Assembly: GCA_022572355.1 (NCBI GenBank)
Contig: JACZWC010000041.1
Location: 1-41,178 of the forward strand
Source of the DNA: Bacteroidota bacterium
GTDB taxonomy: Bacteria > Bacteroidota > Bacteroidia > NORP154
DNA length: 41,178 bases
Direction of reading: 5' to 3'
Below the pieces are notes generated by a model. That model saw only the letters and a program-made list of their open reading frames with translations, searched no databases and had not been told where the DNA came from. Below are positions 16,801 to 23,689 of this stretch, piece by piece. Positions within the stretch are counted from its first letter, which is position 1, and every line of letters starts with the position of its first letter. Both the position numbers and the translations under genes were made by a program.

Positions 16801-17345
16801 CTTATTATGCTACTCAGACCGTTAGTGGCTGTGAAAGCGCGGGCTCTTTAGTGACCGTAGATGTCTTTGCAAATCCCACACCGACTATTTCCGTTACAGG
16901 AAATGTACTTACTACGGGAGTTTATAGTAGTTATCAGTGGTTTGTTGATGGGGCAATACTCGTGGCAGGAACATCTCAAAGTTACACCGCCACGTCATCA
17001 GGAGGCTATTGGGTAACGGTTACCGACTCAAACGGCTGCACAGCAACCACAGCGATTAAAACTGTTACAATAATTAGCGTCGATGAATTTTCAATGAATT
17101 TTGAAATAACCATTTACCCCAACCCGAATACGGGGCTTTTCAACCTAAAGATTTATGCGAACGCGCCAACAGATGCTCAATTACAGGTATTCAATTTAAT
17201 GGGACAGACAATTTACTCGAATCAACTTCGAATCGATGGCCATCATATTCAGCAAATTGACCTGAGCGGAACAGCTACGGGAGTGTACTATTTGAAAGTA
17301 ATTTACAGTACAGGAATTATAACCCAGAAGGTAATAGTCGAGTAA
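13881..17345 (+). CDS. T9SS-secreted adhesin-like protein with LamG domains
   Basis: A 1154-residue surface or secreted protein. The ATG at 13881 begins a good signal peptide (MKHVFSLGLILFAFILGSYA); an upstream in-frame start at 13821 would spoil it. Domain order: LamG/concanavalin-like fold (about 25-235), first half of a SprB repeat (243-266), second LamG domain (270-500), second half of the SprB repeat (505-545), an Ig-like domain, three 71-residue repeats with SGSYTVTV-D-NGCS (about 630-845), another SprB-like and two Ig-like modules, and a T9SS type A sorting domain (YPNPNTGLFNLKI ... GVYYLKVI). It probably binds glycans or surfaces. The nested LamG domain is unusual. Confidence 0.9.
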   Translation: MKHVFSLGLILFAFILGSYAQIPTNGLVANYPFNGNTNDQTSNANNGTIIGGVSLTTDRFGRTDSAYSFDGSGHITIPDAISLKPASAVSTCAWVFLTDTSTWPQVVSKRYDTILDPWTSYGLGTNNWGTNTAWSFGVSNGTPGSLVFSDEATGILLNQWVFLVGTYDGTYVNLYVNGKLVRKEAQTGAIGYSTLPLTIGMAVSGQNFNGKIDDVLIYNRALDPCEIHEIYNIDLAGSLDLGEVVTNASCFGDNDGAIDLSISGGSENGCLGFDGIDDIITHGSNNRASNSFTMEAWFLATNTHEIDVESNTGTGGIDNQRYLFGPINTFVAGTATGGVSVGSNGISVYEHGPGYLPPVAVYTGSIGSSWNHVAVVYNNLLPSIYLNGVLVHTGIVGSVTTVYSPINIGAHVYGFFEGLIDEVRIWDKALSGAEVVANYTACSILPTDPNYNNLIGYWNMNEGSGNLINDGSGTGNLGQLSNGPVWYGRDSTQYGCASNFIQYQVNWSNGETTEDIDTLIAGTYTVTVTDGSGCAHVDSFTVTEPPLVVASAGVDTAICEGSNVQLNGSGGVTYAWSPGAGLSDSTISNPTANPLTTTTYTVTVLDAFGCSDSDILILTVNANPSPSISASGPIVFCDGDSVTLTSSAAVSYSWSSGDTIQSILIDTSGSYTVTVVDVNGCSGVSSSTDVTVNSNPMPTITASGATTFCAGDSVLLSSSNAATYLWSTGDTTQMINIDSSGSYSVTVIDSNSCSGTSGSTTVVANPNPISTISASAPTTFCQGDSVSLAASLANSYLWSTGDTTQNITTDTSGSYTVTVTDSLGCSTTSAAEIVTVNPLPAFSTVTTDVSSCSGSDGTIAFFATGGTSPYIYSIDGGVSFSFIDVFMGLNAGIYSVEVTDTNGCMAVGTTAIISSPSIPSAPTAGTNATYCEGDAISDLTASGSNIQWYSDSGLTTLVGNGSPFTPSSAVGSYTYYATQTVSGCESAGSLVTVDVFANPTPTISVTGNVLTTGVYSSYQWFVDGAILVAGTSQSYTATSSGGYWVTVTDSNGCTATTAIKTVTIISVDEFSMNFEITIYPNPNTGLFNLKIYANAPTDAQLQVFNLMGQTIYSNQLRIDGHHIQQIDLSGTATGVYYLKVIYSTGIITQKVIVE

Positions 17346-17359
17346 ATATCGATAAATTG

Positions 17360-19183
17360 CTATCCAACAACTACATGCCCGTCCGGAAGATGATAGTTAC
17401 TACTTATTACAGACTTTCCAATTGCATAGGCGATGGTAAGGGTGCCCAGCCTTCCTACGAGCATTGAGACGACAATGATAATCTTTCCCGCAAAGGAAAG
17501 TTGAGATGTCACGCCCATCGATAAACCAACAGTTCCATAAGCAGATACCTGTTCAAAAATTAAATCCATTAAGGTTCTACCTTCCTGCGCAAGGATGTCC
17601 TGCTCAGTGATAGACAACAAAAATATTCCAATCAGGTTCCCCAATATAAAGAATATCAGAATAGCAATTGCCTTGTTGCGCAATTCATTGGGAATGGTAT
17701 GATTAAAGATCTCTGCCTTCTTCCTTCCTCGTATGGTTGCCATCACCGAAGCGATGAGAAATGCAAAAGTGGACGTTTTGAGCCCTCCACCAGTAGAACT
17801 GGAAGAAGCACCAACGAACATGAGAAACAGAAATAAAATGATCATCGGCATTGTTACTTCTTTAATTACAACAGTGTTAAAGCCAGAAGTTCTCGTTACG
17901 GATTGAAAAATAGAAGTGACAATACTCTCGGCCATATTCTTATCGCTCAGGGTATTGTCCGCTTCAAGGAAAAAGAAAGCAATAGCTCCAACGGCAACAA
18001 GCCCAGCGGAAAAATACAGCGCTATTTTGGTGCTGAAGTCTATTTGTTTCCACGGCAACTCAACCCGCTCTCTTATCTTACTGAACGAAAACAGGTTAAA
18101 AATTGCTATAAATCCCAATGCGCCAAAGAAAACCAAAATGGTAATCATAACATGGATCATGTAATTGTGCTTTAAATGCTCATTGTACAGTCCATCCGTG
18201 AAAAGCGTAAATCCAGCATTGTTGAATGCCGAAAAAGAATGAAAGAAGGAATTGAAAATTTTATCACCCTCTCCGGCAAAAGGAATAGCATCATTCCAGG
18301 ATAGATAAATACATAAAGCACCTACAAATTCTATCATAAAACTCCAGATTATTATCTTTTTCAACATACCTGTTGCGCTCATCATAGTATCCTTATTCAT
18401 GAAATCTTCCAGGACTGAATGCTGTTTTAATCCTATTCCAAATTTTGAAAGAAGTGCATAGATTGTTCCAAAGGCGATGATATTCAATCCTCCGAGTTTT
18501 ATCAAAACCATTAAGATGAAATGGCCTTTAAATGTAAAGTAGGTGGCAGTGTCGACGACAATCAATCCGGTAACGCATGTTGCGCTTGTGGAAGTAAACA
18601 AAGCGTCAATGAATGACATGGCACCGCCCTGAACCGTCATCTCAGGAAGTAATAACAGGAGGGTTCCAGCGATTACTATGAGAATGAATGATAAGATAAA
18701 TATATGAGCCGGATTGAACCTTACTTTTTCTATTCGAAAAGTTGTTCTGCTTATTTCAAACGCAACGATAATTACGAAATAGACCTGAATAAACAATACA
18801 TAAAAAGTGTCAAATGACCCAATACCGGCTCTCTTGAAAATTTCCTTTTCGACTGTAGTTCCAAAAAAGAGATCAGCTATACCATCTACGAATAATAGGA
18901 ACATGAACAATCCTTCCAGCCAACTCTGTTTAAGAAATGCAACCCGCTCAAATGCCAACACATACCTTATGATATATTTCAGGATAAAAAAGGCAAAACC
19001 CGCCTTGATTATCCCTAACAGTTCCTCTTTGGTCGCGCTTGAGATCGGAAAGCCGTGGTAGTAAACCAATATACCTATTAAGGCAATTGAAAGAAAAAAA
19101 GTGAGCGTGCGAAGCAGGGTCAGTACTTTGTCCTTGCTATCGTAAATCGACAGATAAAATTTCTCTTTGCTACTGGAAGACAT
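17360..19183 (-). CDS. TrkH/KtrB-type potassium transporter
   Basis: A 607-residue multi-span membrane protein of the K+ uptake superfamily. Four pore-loop regions are visible: TSTSATCVTGL, FHSFSAFNNAGFTLF, SVTRTSGFNTV and EQVSAYGTVGLSMG, each with the selectivity-filter glycine. About 110 extra N-terminal residues carry additional hydrophobic helices before the pore repeats. The partner TrkA/KtrA gating subunit is not in the window. The start codon abuts the outer edge of a 31-bp inverted repeat that also reaches the end of preA, so expression may depend on the orientation of that segment. It converges with the T9SS gene 14 bp away. Confidence 0.9.
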   Translation of the reverse strand: MSSSSKEKFYLSIYDSKDKVLTLLRTLTFFLSIALIGILVYYHGFPISSATKEELLGIIKAGFAFFILKYIIRYVLAFERVAFLKQSWLEGLFMFLLFVDGIADLFFGTTVEKEIFKRAGIGSFDTFYVLFIQVYFVIIVAFEISRTTFRIEKVRFNPAHIFILSFILIVIAGTLLLLLPEMTVQGGAMSFIDALFTSTSATCVTGLIVVDTATYFTFKGHFILMVLIKLGGLNIIAFGTIYALLSKFGIGLKQHSVLEDFMNKDTMMSATGMLKKIIIWSFMIEFVGALCIYLSWNDAIPFAGEGDKIFNSFFHSFSAFNNAGFTLFTDGLYNEHLKHNYMIHVMITILVFFGALGFIAIFNLFSFSKIRERVELPWKQIDFSTKIALYFSAGLVAVGAIAFFFLEADNTLSDKNMAESIVTSIFQSVTRTSGFNTVVIKEVTMPMIILFLFLMFVGASSSSTGGGLKTSTFAFLIASVMATIRGRKKAEIFNHTIPNELRNKAIAILIFFILGNLIGIFLLSITEQDILAQEGRTLMDLIFEQVSAYGTVGLSMGVTSQLSFAGKIIIVVSMLVGRLGTLTIAYAIGKSVISSNYHLPDGHVVVG

Positions 19184-19218
19184 ACGGGAACCTCTGATAA
19201 TTCATTTCTTTCAAAAAA

Positions 19219-19226
19219 CAAAGATA
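19219..19226 (-). promoter_or_regulatory. -7 element facing trkH
   Basis: The minus strand reads TATCTTTG, an exact TAnnTTTG match 35 bp before the trkH start codon and inside the segment bounded by inverted repeats. No TTTG was found at the -33 spacing. Confidence 0.35.
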
Positions 19227-19306
19227 ATGGATAAGATGCAAGACATATTTTTTTTGGAATAGCCTGAGCTATTTCATAAAAAATATAACGCAGTCAGATT
19301 GTCTGT

Positions 19307-19314
19307 TATCTTTG
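19307..19314 (+). promoter_or_regulatory. Opposite-facing -7 element inside the inverted-repeat segment
   Basis: The plus strand reads TATCTTTG, the same octamer as at 19219-19226 but pointing away from trkH, towards the preA 3' end. If the segment inverted, this element would face trkH. A GC-rich stem ACCGC/GCGGT (19327-19352) lies just downstream. Confidence 0.25.
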
Positions 19315-19482
19315 TTCCCATGCGCCACCGCTATAGCTTGAGCGCACGCGGTCGGGTTTTCATAGTTTTCCAAATACGGCATCAAATTTTCTTGCATTAT
19401 CCCGATAGTACTTCAAAAATTTTCTTTGTCTTTGAAAAACTATGAAAATTTTGATGCGAATGAATTATCAGAGGTTCCCGTA

Positions 19483-20808
19483 TTACTTCTTCAAGGCATC
19501 TTTGGGTTCTGGCACCCAATGGTGGATACCTCCTGCCAGCGGATCATTAAATGTAGTGGGCGCTTCTCCCTTTTCAGATTTCTGTTCCCAGGTGGTAACG
19601 GACTTTCCGTCATCTCGTCGCTCCATCGTTATGCATTCCTCTACCGGACAAACCAAAGAGCACAAGTTGCAGCCCACACAGTTTTCTTCAATGATGTATG
19701 GTACTCTCTTGCCTTCCTCATCTGGTATCCCTATTGCCTGATGTGCGCCATCTTCACAGGCCGTGTAACAAAGTTGACACTCAATACATTTATCCTCATC
19801 TATGCTTGCCACCACCTTATAGTCCAGATTCAGTTTCTCCCAGGTCTTCACATTTTTCAATGCCTTGCCAACCATATCATCAATGGTCTTGAACTTCTTC
19901 TCAGTCATGTATCGCTCCAGTCCGGGGATCAGCTCCCTGATAATTCCAAATCCATAGTGCATTACTGCCGTACAGATTTGAACATTGGTGGCTCCCAGTA
20001 ATATGTGTTCAACAGCATCTTTCCAATTTTCTATGCCACCGATACCTGATATGGGCAGGTCAATATCCGGGTGCTGTGCACAGTTCTTCACCATATTTAA
20101 CGCAATGGGTTTCACGGCGGGCCCACAATACCCTCCATTGGTACTTTTCCCATCCACGACCGGGTATGGTACAAAATTGTCGATATCAACTCCGATGATA
20201 CTCTGAATCGTATTAATCAGCGAAATGGCATCACCACCTCCTTTTCGAGCTGCAAGGGCAGGCTCTGTGATATCAGAAATATTAGGTGTCAATTTTACAA
20301 TTACTGGAATAGTAGAGACCTCCTTTACCCAGCCCACAATTGTCTCAAGGACTTTGGGCTCCTGTCCTACGGCAGAGCCCATGCCTCTTTCACACATCCC
20401 ATGCGGACAACCAAAATTCAGCTCAATACCATCCGCTCCGGCATTTTGAACGTCTTTTACTATCTGGTGCCACTCCTCTTTCGACTCCACCATAAGCGAG
20501 GCGACCACGGCATTATTGGGAAAATATTTTTTGACCTCCTCAATTTCCCGCAGATTGTCTTTAAGTGGGCGATCCGTGATAAGTTCGATATTATTCAGGC
20601 CAACCAAGCGATTGTCCCTGTAGTTCATTCCGCCATATCGGCTGGAAACGTTTACCACAGGAACGCCAAGGGTTTTCCACACAGCGCCTCCCCAACCCTG
20701 GTCAAATGCTTTCATTACCTGGTATCCTGTGTTGGTCGGGGGCGCCGAGGCCAGCCAAAAGGGATTCGGCGATTTTATTCCGGCGAGATTTGAACTTAAA
20801 TCGGGCAT
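19483..20808 (-). CDS. preA: NAD-dependent dihydropyrimidine dehydrogenase subunit PreA
   Basis: A 441-residue catalytic subunit of the two-part dihydropyrimidine dehydrogenase. The N-terminal dihydroorotate dehydrogenase-like FMN barrel (about 1-330) includes NPFWLASAPPTN, ELNFGCPHGMCERGMGSAVGQ and GIGGIENWKDAVEHILLGA. The C-terminal ferredoxin domain has two 4Fe-4S motifs (CIECQLCYTAC and CVGCNLCSLVCP). It reduces uracil or thymine to the dihydro form using electrons from PreT. It starts 9 bp after the preT stop. Its stop codon lies inside the right copy of the 31-bp inverted repeat. Confidence 0.95.
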   Translation of the reverse strand: MPDLSSNLAGIKSPNPFWLASAPPTNTGYQVMKAFDQGWGGAVWKTLGVPVVNVSSRYGGMNYRDNRLVGLNNIELITDRPLKDNLREIEEVKKYFPNNAVVASLMVESKEEWHQIVKDVQNAGADGIELNFGCPHGMCERGMGSAVGQEPKVLETIVGWVKEVSTIPVIVKLTPNISDITEPALAARKGGGDAISLINTIQSIIGVDIDNFVPYPVVDGKSTNGGYCGPAVKPIALNMVKNCAQHPDIDLPISGIGGIENWKDAVEHILLGATNVQICTAVMHYGFGIIRELIPGLERYMTEKKFKTIDDMVGKALKNVKTWEKLNLDYKVVASIDEDKCIECQLCYTACEDGAHQAIGIPDEEGKRVPYIIEENCVGCNLCSLVCPVEECITMERRDDGKSVTTWEQKSEKGEAPTTFNDPLAGGIHHWVPEPKDALKK

Positions 20809-20817
20809 ATTTGAATT

Positions 20818-22287
20818 TTAAGGACTTGGATTTTTTAATATTATGCTTCGGCTACGCTCAGCGCTGACCTTCTTCACGTTTTTCTTCTTACCACTCTTTG
20901 TTGCTTCAGGCTTGGGAATGGAGATCTTTCTTCGGCCGTCTTTACCCTGCAAATACTTGTGAATTCCTTTGGCTGCTATTTTAGCCTCGTAAACAGCGTT
21001 TACAACCTCAACCCCTCCATTCACAGCATCTCCAGCAGCAAAGTACTTAGGATTGTTGGTTTGGTGGTTCTTCTGGTTTACGATAATTCTCCCACGATTG
21101 TCCATAATCCTGCCTTTCTTATCCAATCTCAAGTTGGGGATTTGCTCTAGAAAATCCACCTTTTTCGATTGTCCTGTAGCAAGGATTACCATGTCGCACT
21201 TCATTGTGAACTCACTGTTCTTAATGGTCTCGATCTTTCCATAAGATGATCGATTCCGAACAAACCTCACTCCTTCCACCTTCTTTTTCCCAATTATATC
21301 GATAGGAGTAACATTGAACAATCCCTGAGCTCCAACTCCTTTCGCCAGATCATATTCAAAGTCGTAGGCACCCATTTCATCATTGGACCTTCTATACGCA
21401 AGGGTAACTATTTCCGCTCCCATCCTGGCGGATTCGGAAGCGGCGTCCATTGCCGTGTTGCCTCCACCCAATACGATTACTTTCTTTCCCACATTCACTT
21501 TGTGGTGTCCCATTCTCAGTCTCTCAATAAACTCTACCGCACCTACACAGTTTTGCAACTTCTCGCCCGGCAAGCCAATACTCGAAGTAGCTCCCAACCC
21601 AATTCCAATAAATATGGCATCGTACTTTTTCTCTAATGTCTCCAGATCCTTTCTCGTTTCAACTGGATGATTGTAGTGCACTTTATATTCGAACTGCTTC
21701 TGAAGATATGCCATTTCATTTAAGGCGGCATCATTTGTAATCTTATAAGGTGCCACGCCGTACACCGTCAATCCGGAAGGCTTGGCTTTGGCTTCATACA
21801 CTTCCACTTCATAACCATAGGTTCTCAGCTCACATGCACAGGATATTCCAGCTGGGCCCGCTCCTATTATCGCTACCTTTTTACCGTTGGGTTCTCCAGT
21901 AAGATATAATTTCTTATTGCTCGAAATTACCTTATCGGTGGCATAAGCCTGCAGCCTTCCAATATCGATGGGTTCCACATCCTGGTGATTATAAACGCAT
22001 GCTCCTTCACACAAAACTTCGGTGGGACAAACCTGTCCACAGGAATGCCCCAACCAGTTCTTATCGTAAATGGTTTTGGCAGACCCTTCATTGCTGCCAG
22101 CGCTAATTTGCCGGATAAATAGAGGTATATCAATTCCTGTCGGACAAGCGTTAACACAAGGAGCATCATAGCAAAACAAACACCTGGAGCTTTCATAAAA
22201 AGCCTGGGTATCGCTCATTAGCGGCTTGATTTGAGCAAAATTCTCTTCGAATTGCTTGTCGGATTTTGGGACTTTGTATTCTGACAT
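20818..22287 (-). CDS. preT: NAD(P)H-oxidising dihydropyrimidine dehydrogenase subunit PreT
   Basis: A 489-residue flavoprotein. The N-terminal alpha-helical Fe-S domain has CLFCYDAPCVNACPTGID and SCGQVCPTEVLCEGAC. The FAD-binding site reads VAIIGAGPAGISCA and the NAD(P)-binding site VIVLGGGNTAMDAA. It would take electrons from NAD(P)H and pass them to PreA. E. coli PreT is about 410 residues; here there is a longer basic C-terminal tail (ATKSGKKKNVKKVSAERSRS). The last part of the tail is encoded by a repeat-like sequence (20845-20868), suggesting the native end was displaced. Confidence 0.94.
   Translation of the reverse strand: MSEYKVPKSDKQFEENFAQIKPLMSDTQAFYESSRCLFCYDAPCVNACPTGIDIPLFIRQISAGSNEGSAKTIYDKNWLGHSCGQVCPTEVLCEGACVYNHQDVEPIDIGRLQAYATDKVISSNKKLYLTGEPNGKKVAIIGAGPAGISCACELRTYGYEVEVYEAKAKPSGLTVYGVAPYKITNDAALNEMAYLQKQFEYKVHYNHPVETRKDLETLEKKYDAIFIGIGLGATSSIGLPGEKLQNCVGAVEFIERLRMGHHKVNVGKKVIVLGGGNTAMDAASESARMGAEIVTLAYRRSNDEMGAYDFEYDLAKGVGAQGLFNVTPIDIIGKKKVEGVRFVRNRSSYGKIETIKNSEFTMKCDMVILATGQSKKVDFLEQIPNLRLDKKGRIMDNRGRIIVNQKNHQTNNPKYFAAGDAVNGGVEVVNAVYEAKIAAKGIHKYLQGKDGRRKISIPKPEATKSGKKKNVKKVSAERSRSIILKNPSP
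20845..20868. repeat. Dispersed-repeat-like sequence in the preT 3' end
   Basis: The minus strand contains TCAGCGCTGA (a perfect 10-bp palindrome) followed by GCGTAGCCGAAGC. It encodes SAERSRS near the PreT C-terminus. GCTGAGCGTAGCCGAAGC-type sequences are, from memory, common short repeats in Bacteroidota genomes. The tail it encodes is not expected in PreT. Confidence 0.45.
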
Positions 22288-22304
22288 GTTAATTAAAGTA
22301 ATAT

Positions 22305-22780
22305 GTACTGGGTAGTGGGACTCTTTTCAGAGTACCTTCTGGTTAACAACCTGCTATTTATCGTTTTGTAATGACTCTATTAAATTAAATAACTTCTTTT
22401 GAATACCAATTAATCTTCGAGACAGATTTTGAAAATCATCTTCAGATAAGTAACCTAAATCTTTAGAAATAATTAGTTGAGTTTCCAGCTCACAACTCGA
22501 ACCATACGAGTACTTTAAAAACTTTACAAATTCTGCATCATATCCCCTACCTGCTCCTTCAGCAATATTTGAAGGAATAGATACAGAACACCTTCTTATT
22601 TGGTTTGTGATTCCAAACTGTTCTGCTTTAGGAAAATTAGCTGTTACCTTGTAAACCAGCGATGTCAATTCCGTCGAATCGATCCAAACATGCAATTTTT
22701 TATACTCGTGTATCACTCTCTAATTATTCGCATTGAACTGAAATATGTTAGGAAACGTCCCAGTACACACTACCCATTAC
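22305..22780. mobile_element. Putative small element: four-helix-bundle gene flanked by inverted heptads
   Basis: The left flank reads GTACTGG-GTAGTGG on the plus strand (22305-22318). The right flank reads GTAATGG-GTAGTGT-GTACTGG on the minus strand (22760-22780). Between these inverted heptads lies the four-helix-bundle gene and little else. The unit interrupts the spacing between two pyrimidine catabolism genes that are otherwise tightly packed. The same heptad type without a gene occurs at 3892-3944 and 13649-13723. Mobility is inferred. Confidence 0.45.
22354..22716 (-). CDS. Four-helix-bundle protein (23S rRNA intervening-sequence protein family)
   Basis: A 120-residue helical protein of the TIGR02436-type family first seen in 23S rRNA intervening sequences and related to Avd of diversity-generating retroelements. 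Signatures are LHVWIDSTELTSLVYKVTANFPKAEQFGITNQIRRCSVSIPSNIAEG and FLKYSYGSSCELETQLIIS. Its biochemical role is unknown; family members bind nucleic acid. It has no plausible function in pyrimidine breakdown, yet sits inside that operon on the same strand. Its heptad flanks suggest it arrived as a small mobile unit. Confidence 0.88.
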   Translation of the reverse strand: MIHEYKKLHVWIDSTELTSLVYKVTANFPKAEQFGITNQIRRCSVSIPSNIAEGAGRGYDAEFVKFLKYSYGSSCELETQLIISKDLGYLSEDDFQNLSRRLIGIQKKLFNLIESLQNDK

Positions 22781-22786
22781 TCTAGT

Positions 22787-23653
22787 CTACAACTCCACCA
22801 ATTTACCATACGTCTCTGGCCTTCTATCTCTGTAAAACTGCCATGTTGAGCGAACCTCATCAATCAAATCAAGATCAAATTCAGCTACTAATAATTCATC
22901 ATTGTCTTCCGAGGCTTCCGCAAATATCTGGCCTCTTGGATCGACGAAATAAGACGTGCCATAGAATTTGCCTAAATCCCAGGGCTTCTCCTCTCCCACT
23001 CTATTGATGCATCCCATAAAGTATCCGTTCGCTGCAGCGTGAGCTGGTTGCTCCAACTTCCATAGGTATTGAGATAGGCCTGCTACCGTAGCCGATGGAT
23101 TATAAACGATTTCCGCGCCGTTCAATCCCAGGCAGCGTGCACCATCAGGAAAATGCCTATCATAGCAAATGTACACGCCGATCTTCGCGTACTTCGTTTC
23201 GAAAATTGGATAACCCAGATTTCCGGGCTTGAAGAAAAACTTCTCCCAGAATCCTGTCGTATGCGGTATATGGTTCTTTCTGTACTTGCCGAGATATTCC
23301 CCATCGGCATCAATTACTGCCGCTGAATTGTACAATACGCCAGGTTGATCCTTCTCATAGAGTGGAACAATGATCACCATGTTGTGCTTCTTGGCCAACA
23401 CCTGCATCTTCTCCGTAGTTGGGCCTGGTATTGCTTCCGCCGATTCATACCATTTTTTATCCTGTCCCGGACAGAAATACGGGGTATTAAATATTTCCTG
23501 CAAACACAGAATTTGAACACCTTGCTTTCCGGCATCCTCAATATAAGGGATGTGCTTGTCATACATTGCATCCACAATTTCCTGAATTGTACCCTCGCCT
23601 TCTGTCATCGGCAAGCTCAATTGTATCAATCCTGATTTTACTATTCTTGGCAT
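22787..23653 (-). CDS. Beta-ureidopropionase (nitrilase superfamily)
   Basis: A 288-residue carbon-nitrogen hydrolase. The catalytic Glu-Lys-Cys triad is visible: E53 in LCLQEIFNTPYF, K126 in KYRKNHIPH and C163 in VYICYDRHFPDG. By family it could be N-carbamoylputrescine amidase or N-carbamoyl-amino acid hydrolase. Its place 36 bp downstream of dihydropyrimidinase and upstream of preTA points to beta-ureidopropionase, which cleaves N-carbamoyl-beta-alanine to beta-alanine, CO2 and ammonia. This is the last step of reductive pyrimidine catabolism. Confidence 0.88.
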   Translation of the reverse strand: MPRIVKSGLIQLSLPMTEGEGTIQEIVDAMYDKHIPYIEDAGKQGVQILCLQEIFNTPYFCPGQDKKWYESAEAIPGPTTEKMQVLAKKHNMVIIVPLYEKDQPGVLYNSAAVIDADGEYLGKYRKNHIPHTTGFWEKFFFKPGNLGYPIFETKYAKIGVYICYDRHFPDGARCLGLNGAEIVYNPSATVAGLSQYLWKLEQPAHAAANGYFMGCINRVGEEKPWDLGKFYGTSYFVDPRGQIFAEASEDNDELLVAEFDLDLIDEVRSTWQFYRDRRPETYGKLVEL

Positions 23654-23689
23654 GTCTTGGTGAATTGTTTAAATGGTTATATCGTTCAA

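Larger units (their letters stand above)
19176..19489. repeat. 31-bp inverted repeats bracketing the preA-trkH intergenic region
   Basis: The left copy (19176-19206) and right copy (19459-19489) are reverse complements at 29 of 31 positions, with a perfect 25-bp core (19182-19206 and 19459-19483) containing ACGGGAACCTCTGATAATTC. They enclose 252 bp. The left copy covers the trkH start codon and the right copy covers the preA stop codon, so inversion would leave both proteins unchanged. The enclosed DNA has a TATCTTTG -7 motif on each strand. Candidate invertible promoter or MITE; no recombinase gene is in the window. Confidence 0.9.

Noticed and set aside
19320..19445. A 41-codon plus-strand frame starting just after a TATCTTTG motif inside the inverted-repeat segment
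   Set aside because: Codon content is low-complexity and AT-driven, no domain is visible, and a -33 element is missing. More likely non-coding DNA within the candidate invertible segment.
19361..19457. Additional inverted repeats CATAGTTTTC/GAAAAACTATG and GCATCAAATTTTC/GAAAATTTTGATGC inside the segment
   Set aside because: The pairs overlap in an order that prevents nested pairing, one has an extra base, and they are AT-rich. Not strong enough as a separate structure beside the 31-bp repeats.
19426..20001. 191-codon plus-strand frame opposite preA
   Set aside because: It is the antisense shadow of the well-supported preA coding sequence and has no domain of its own.
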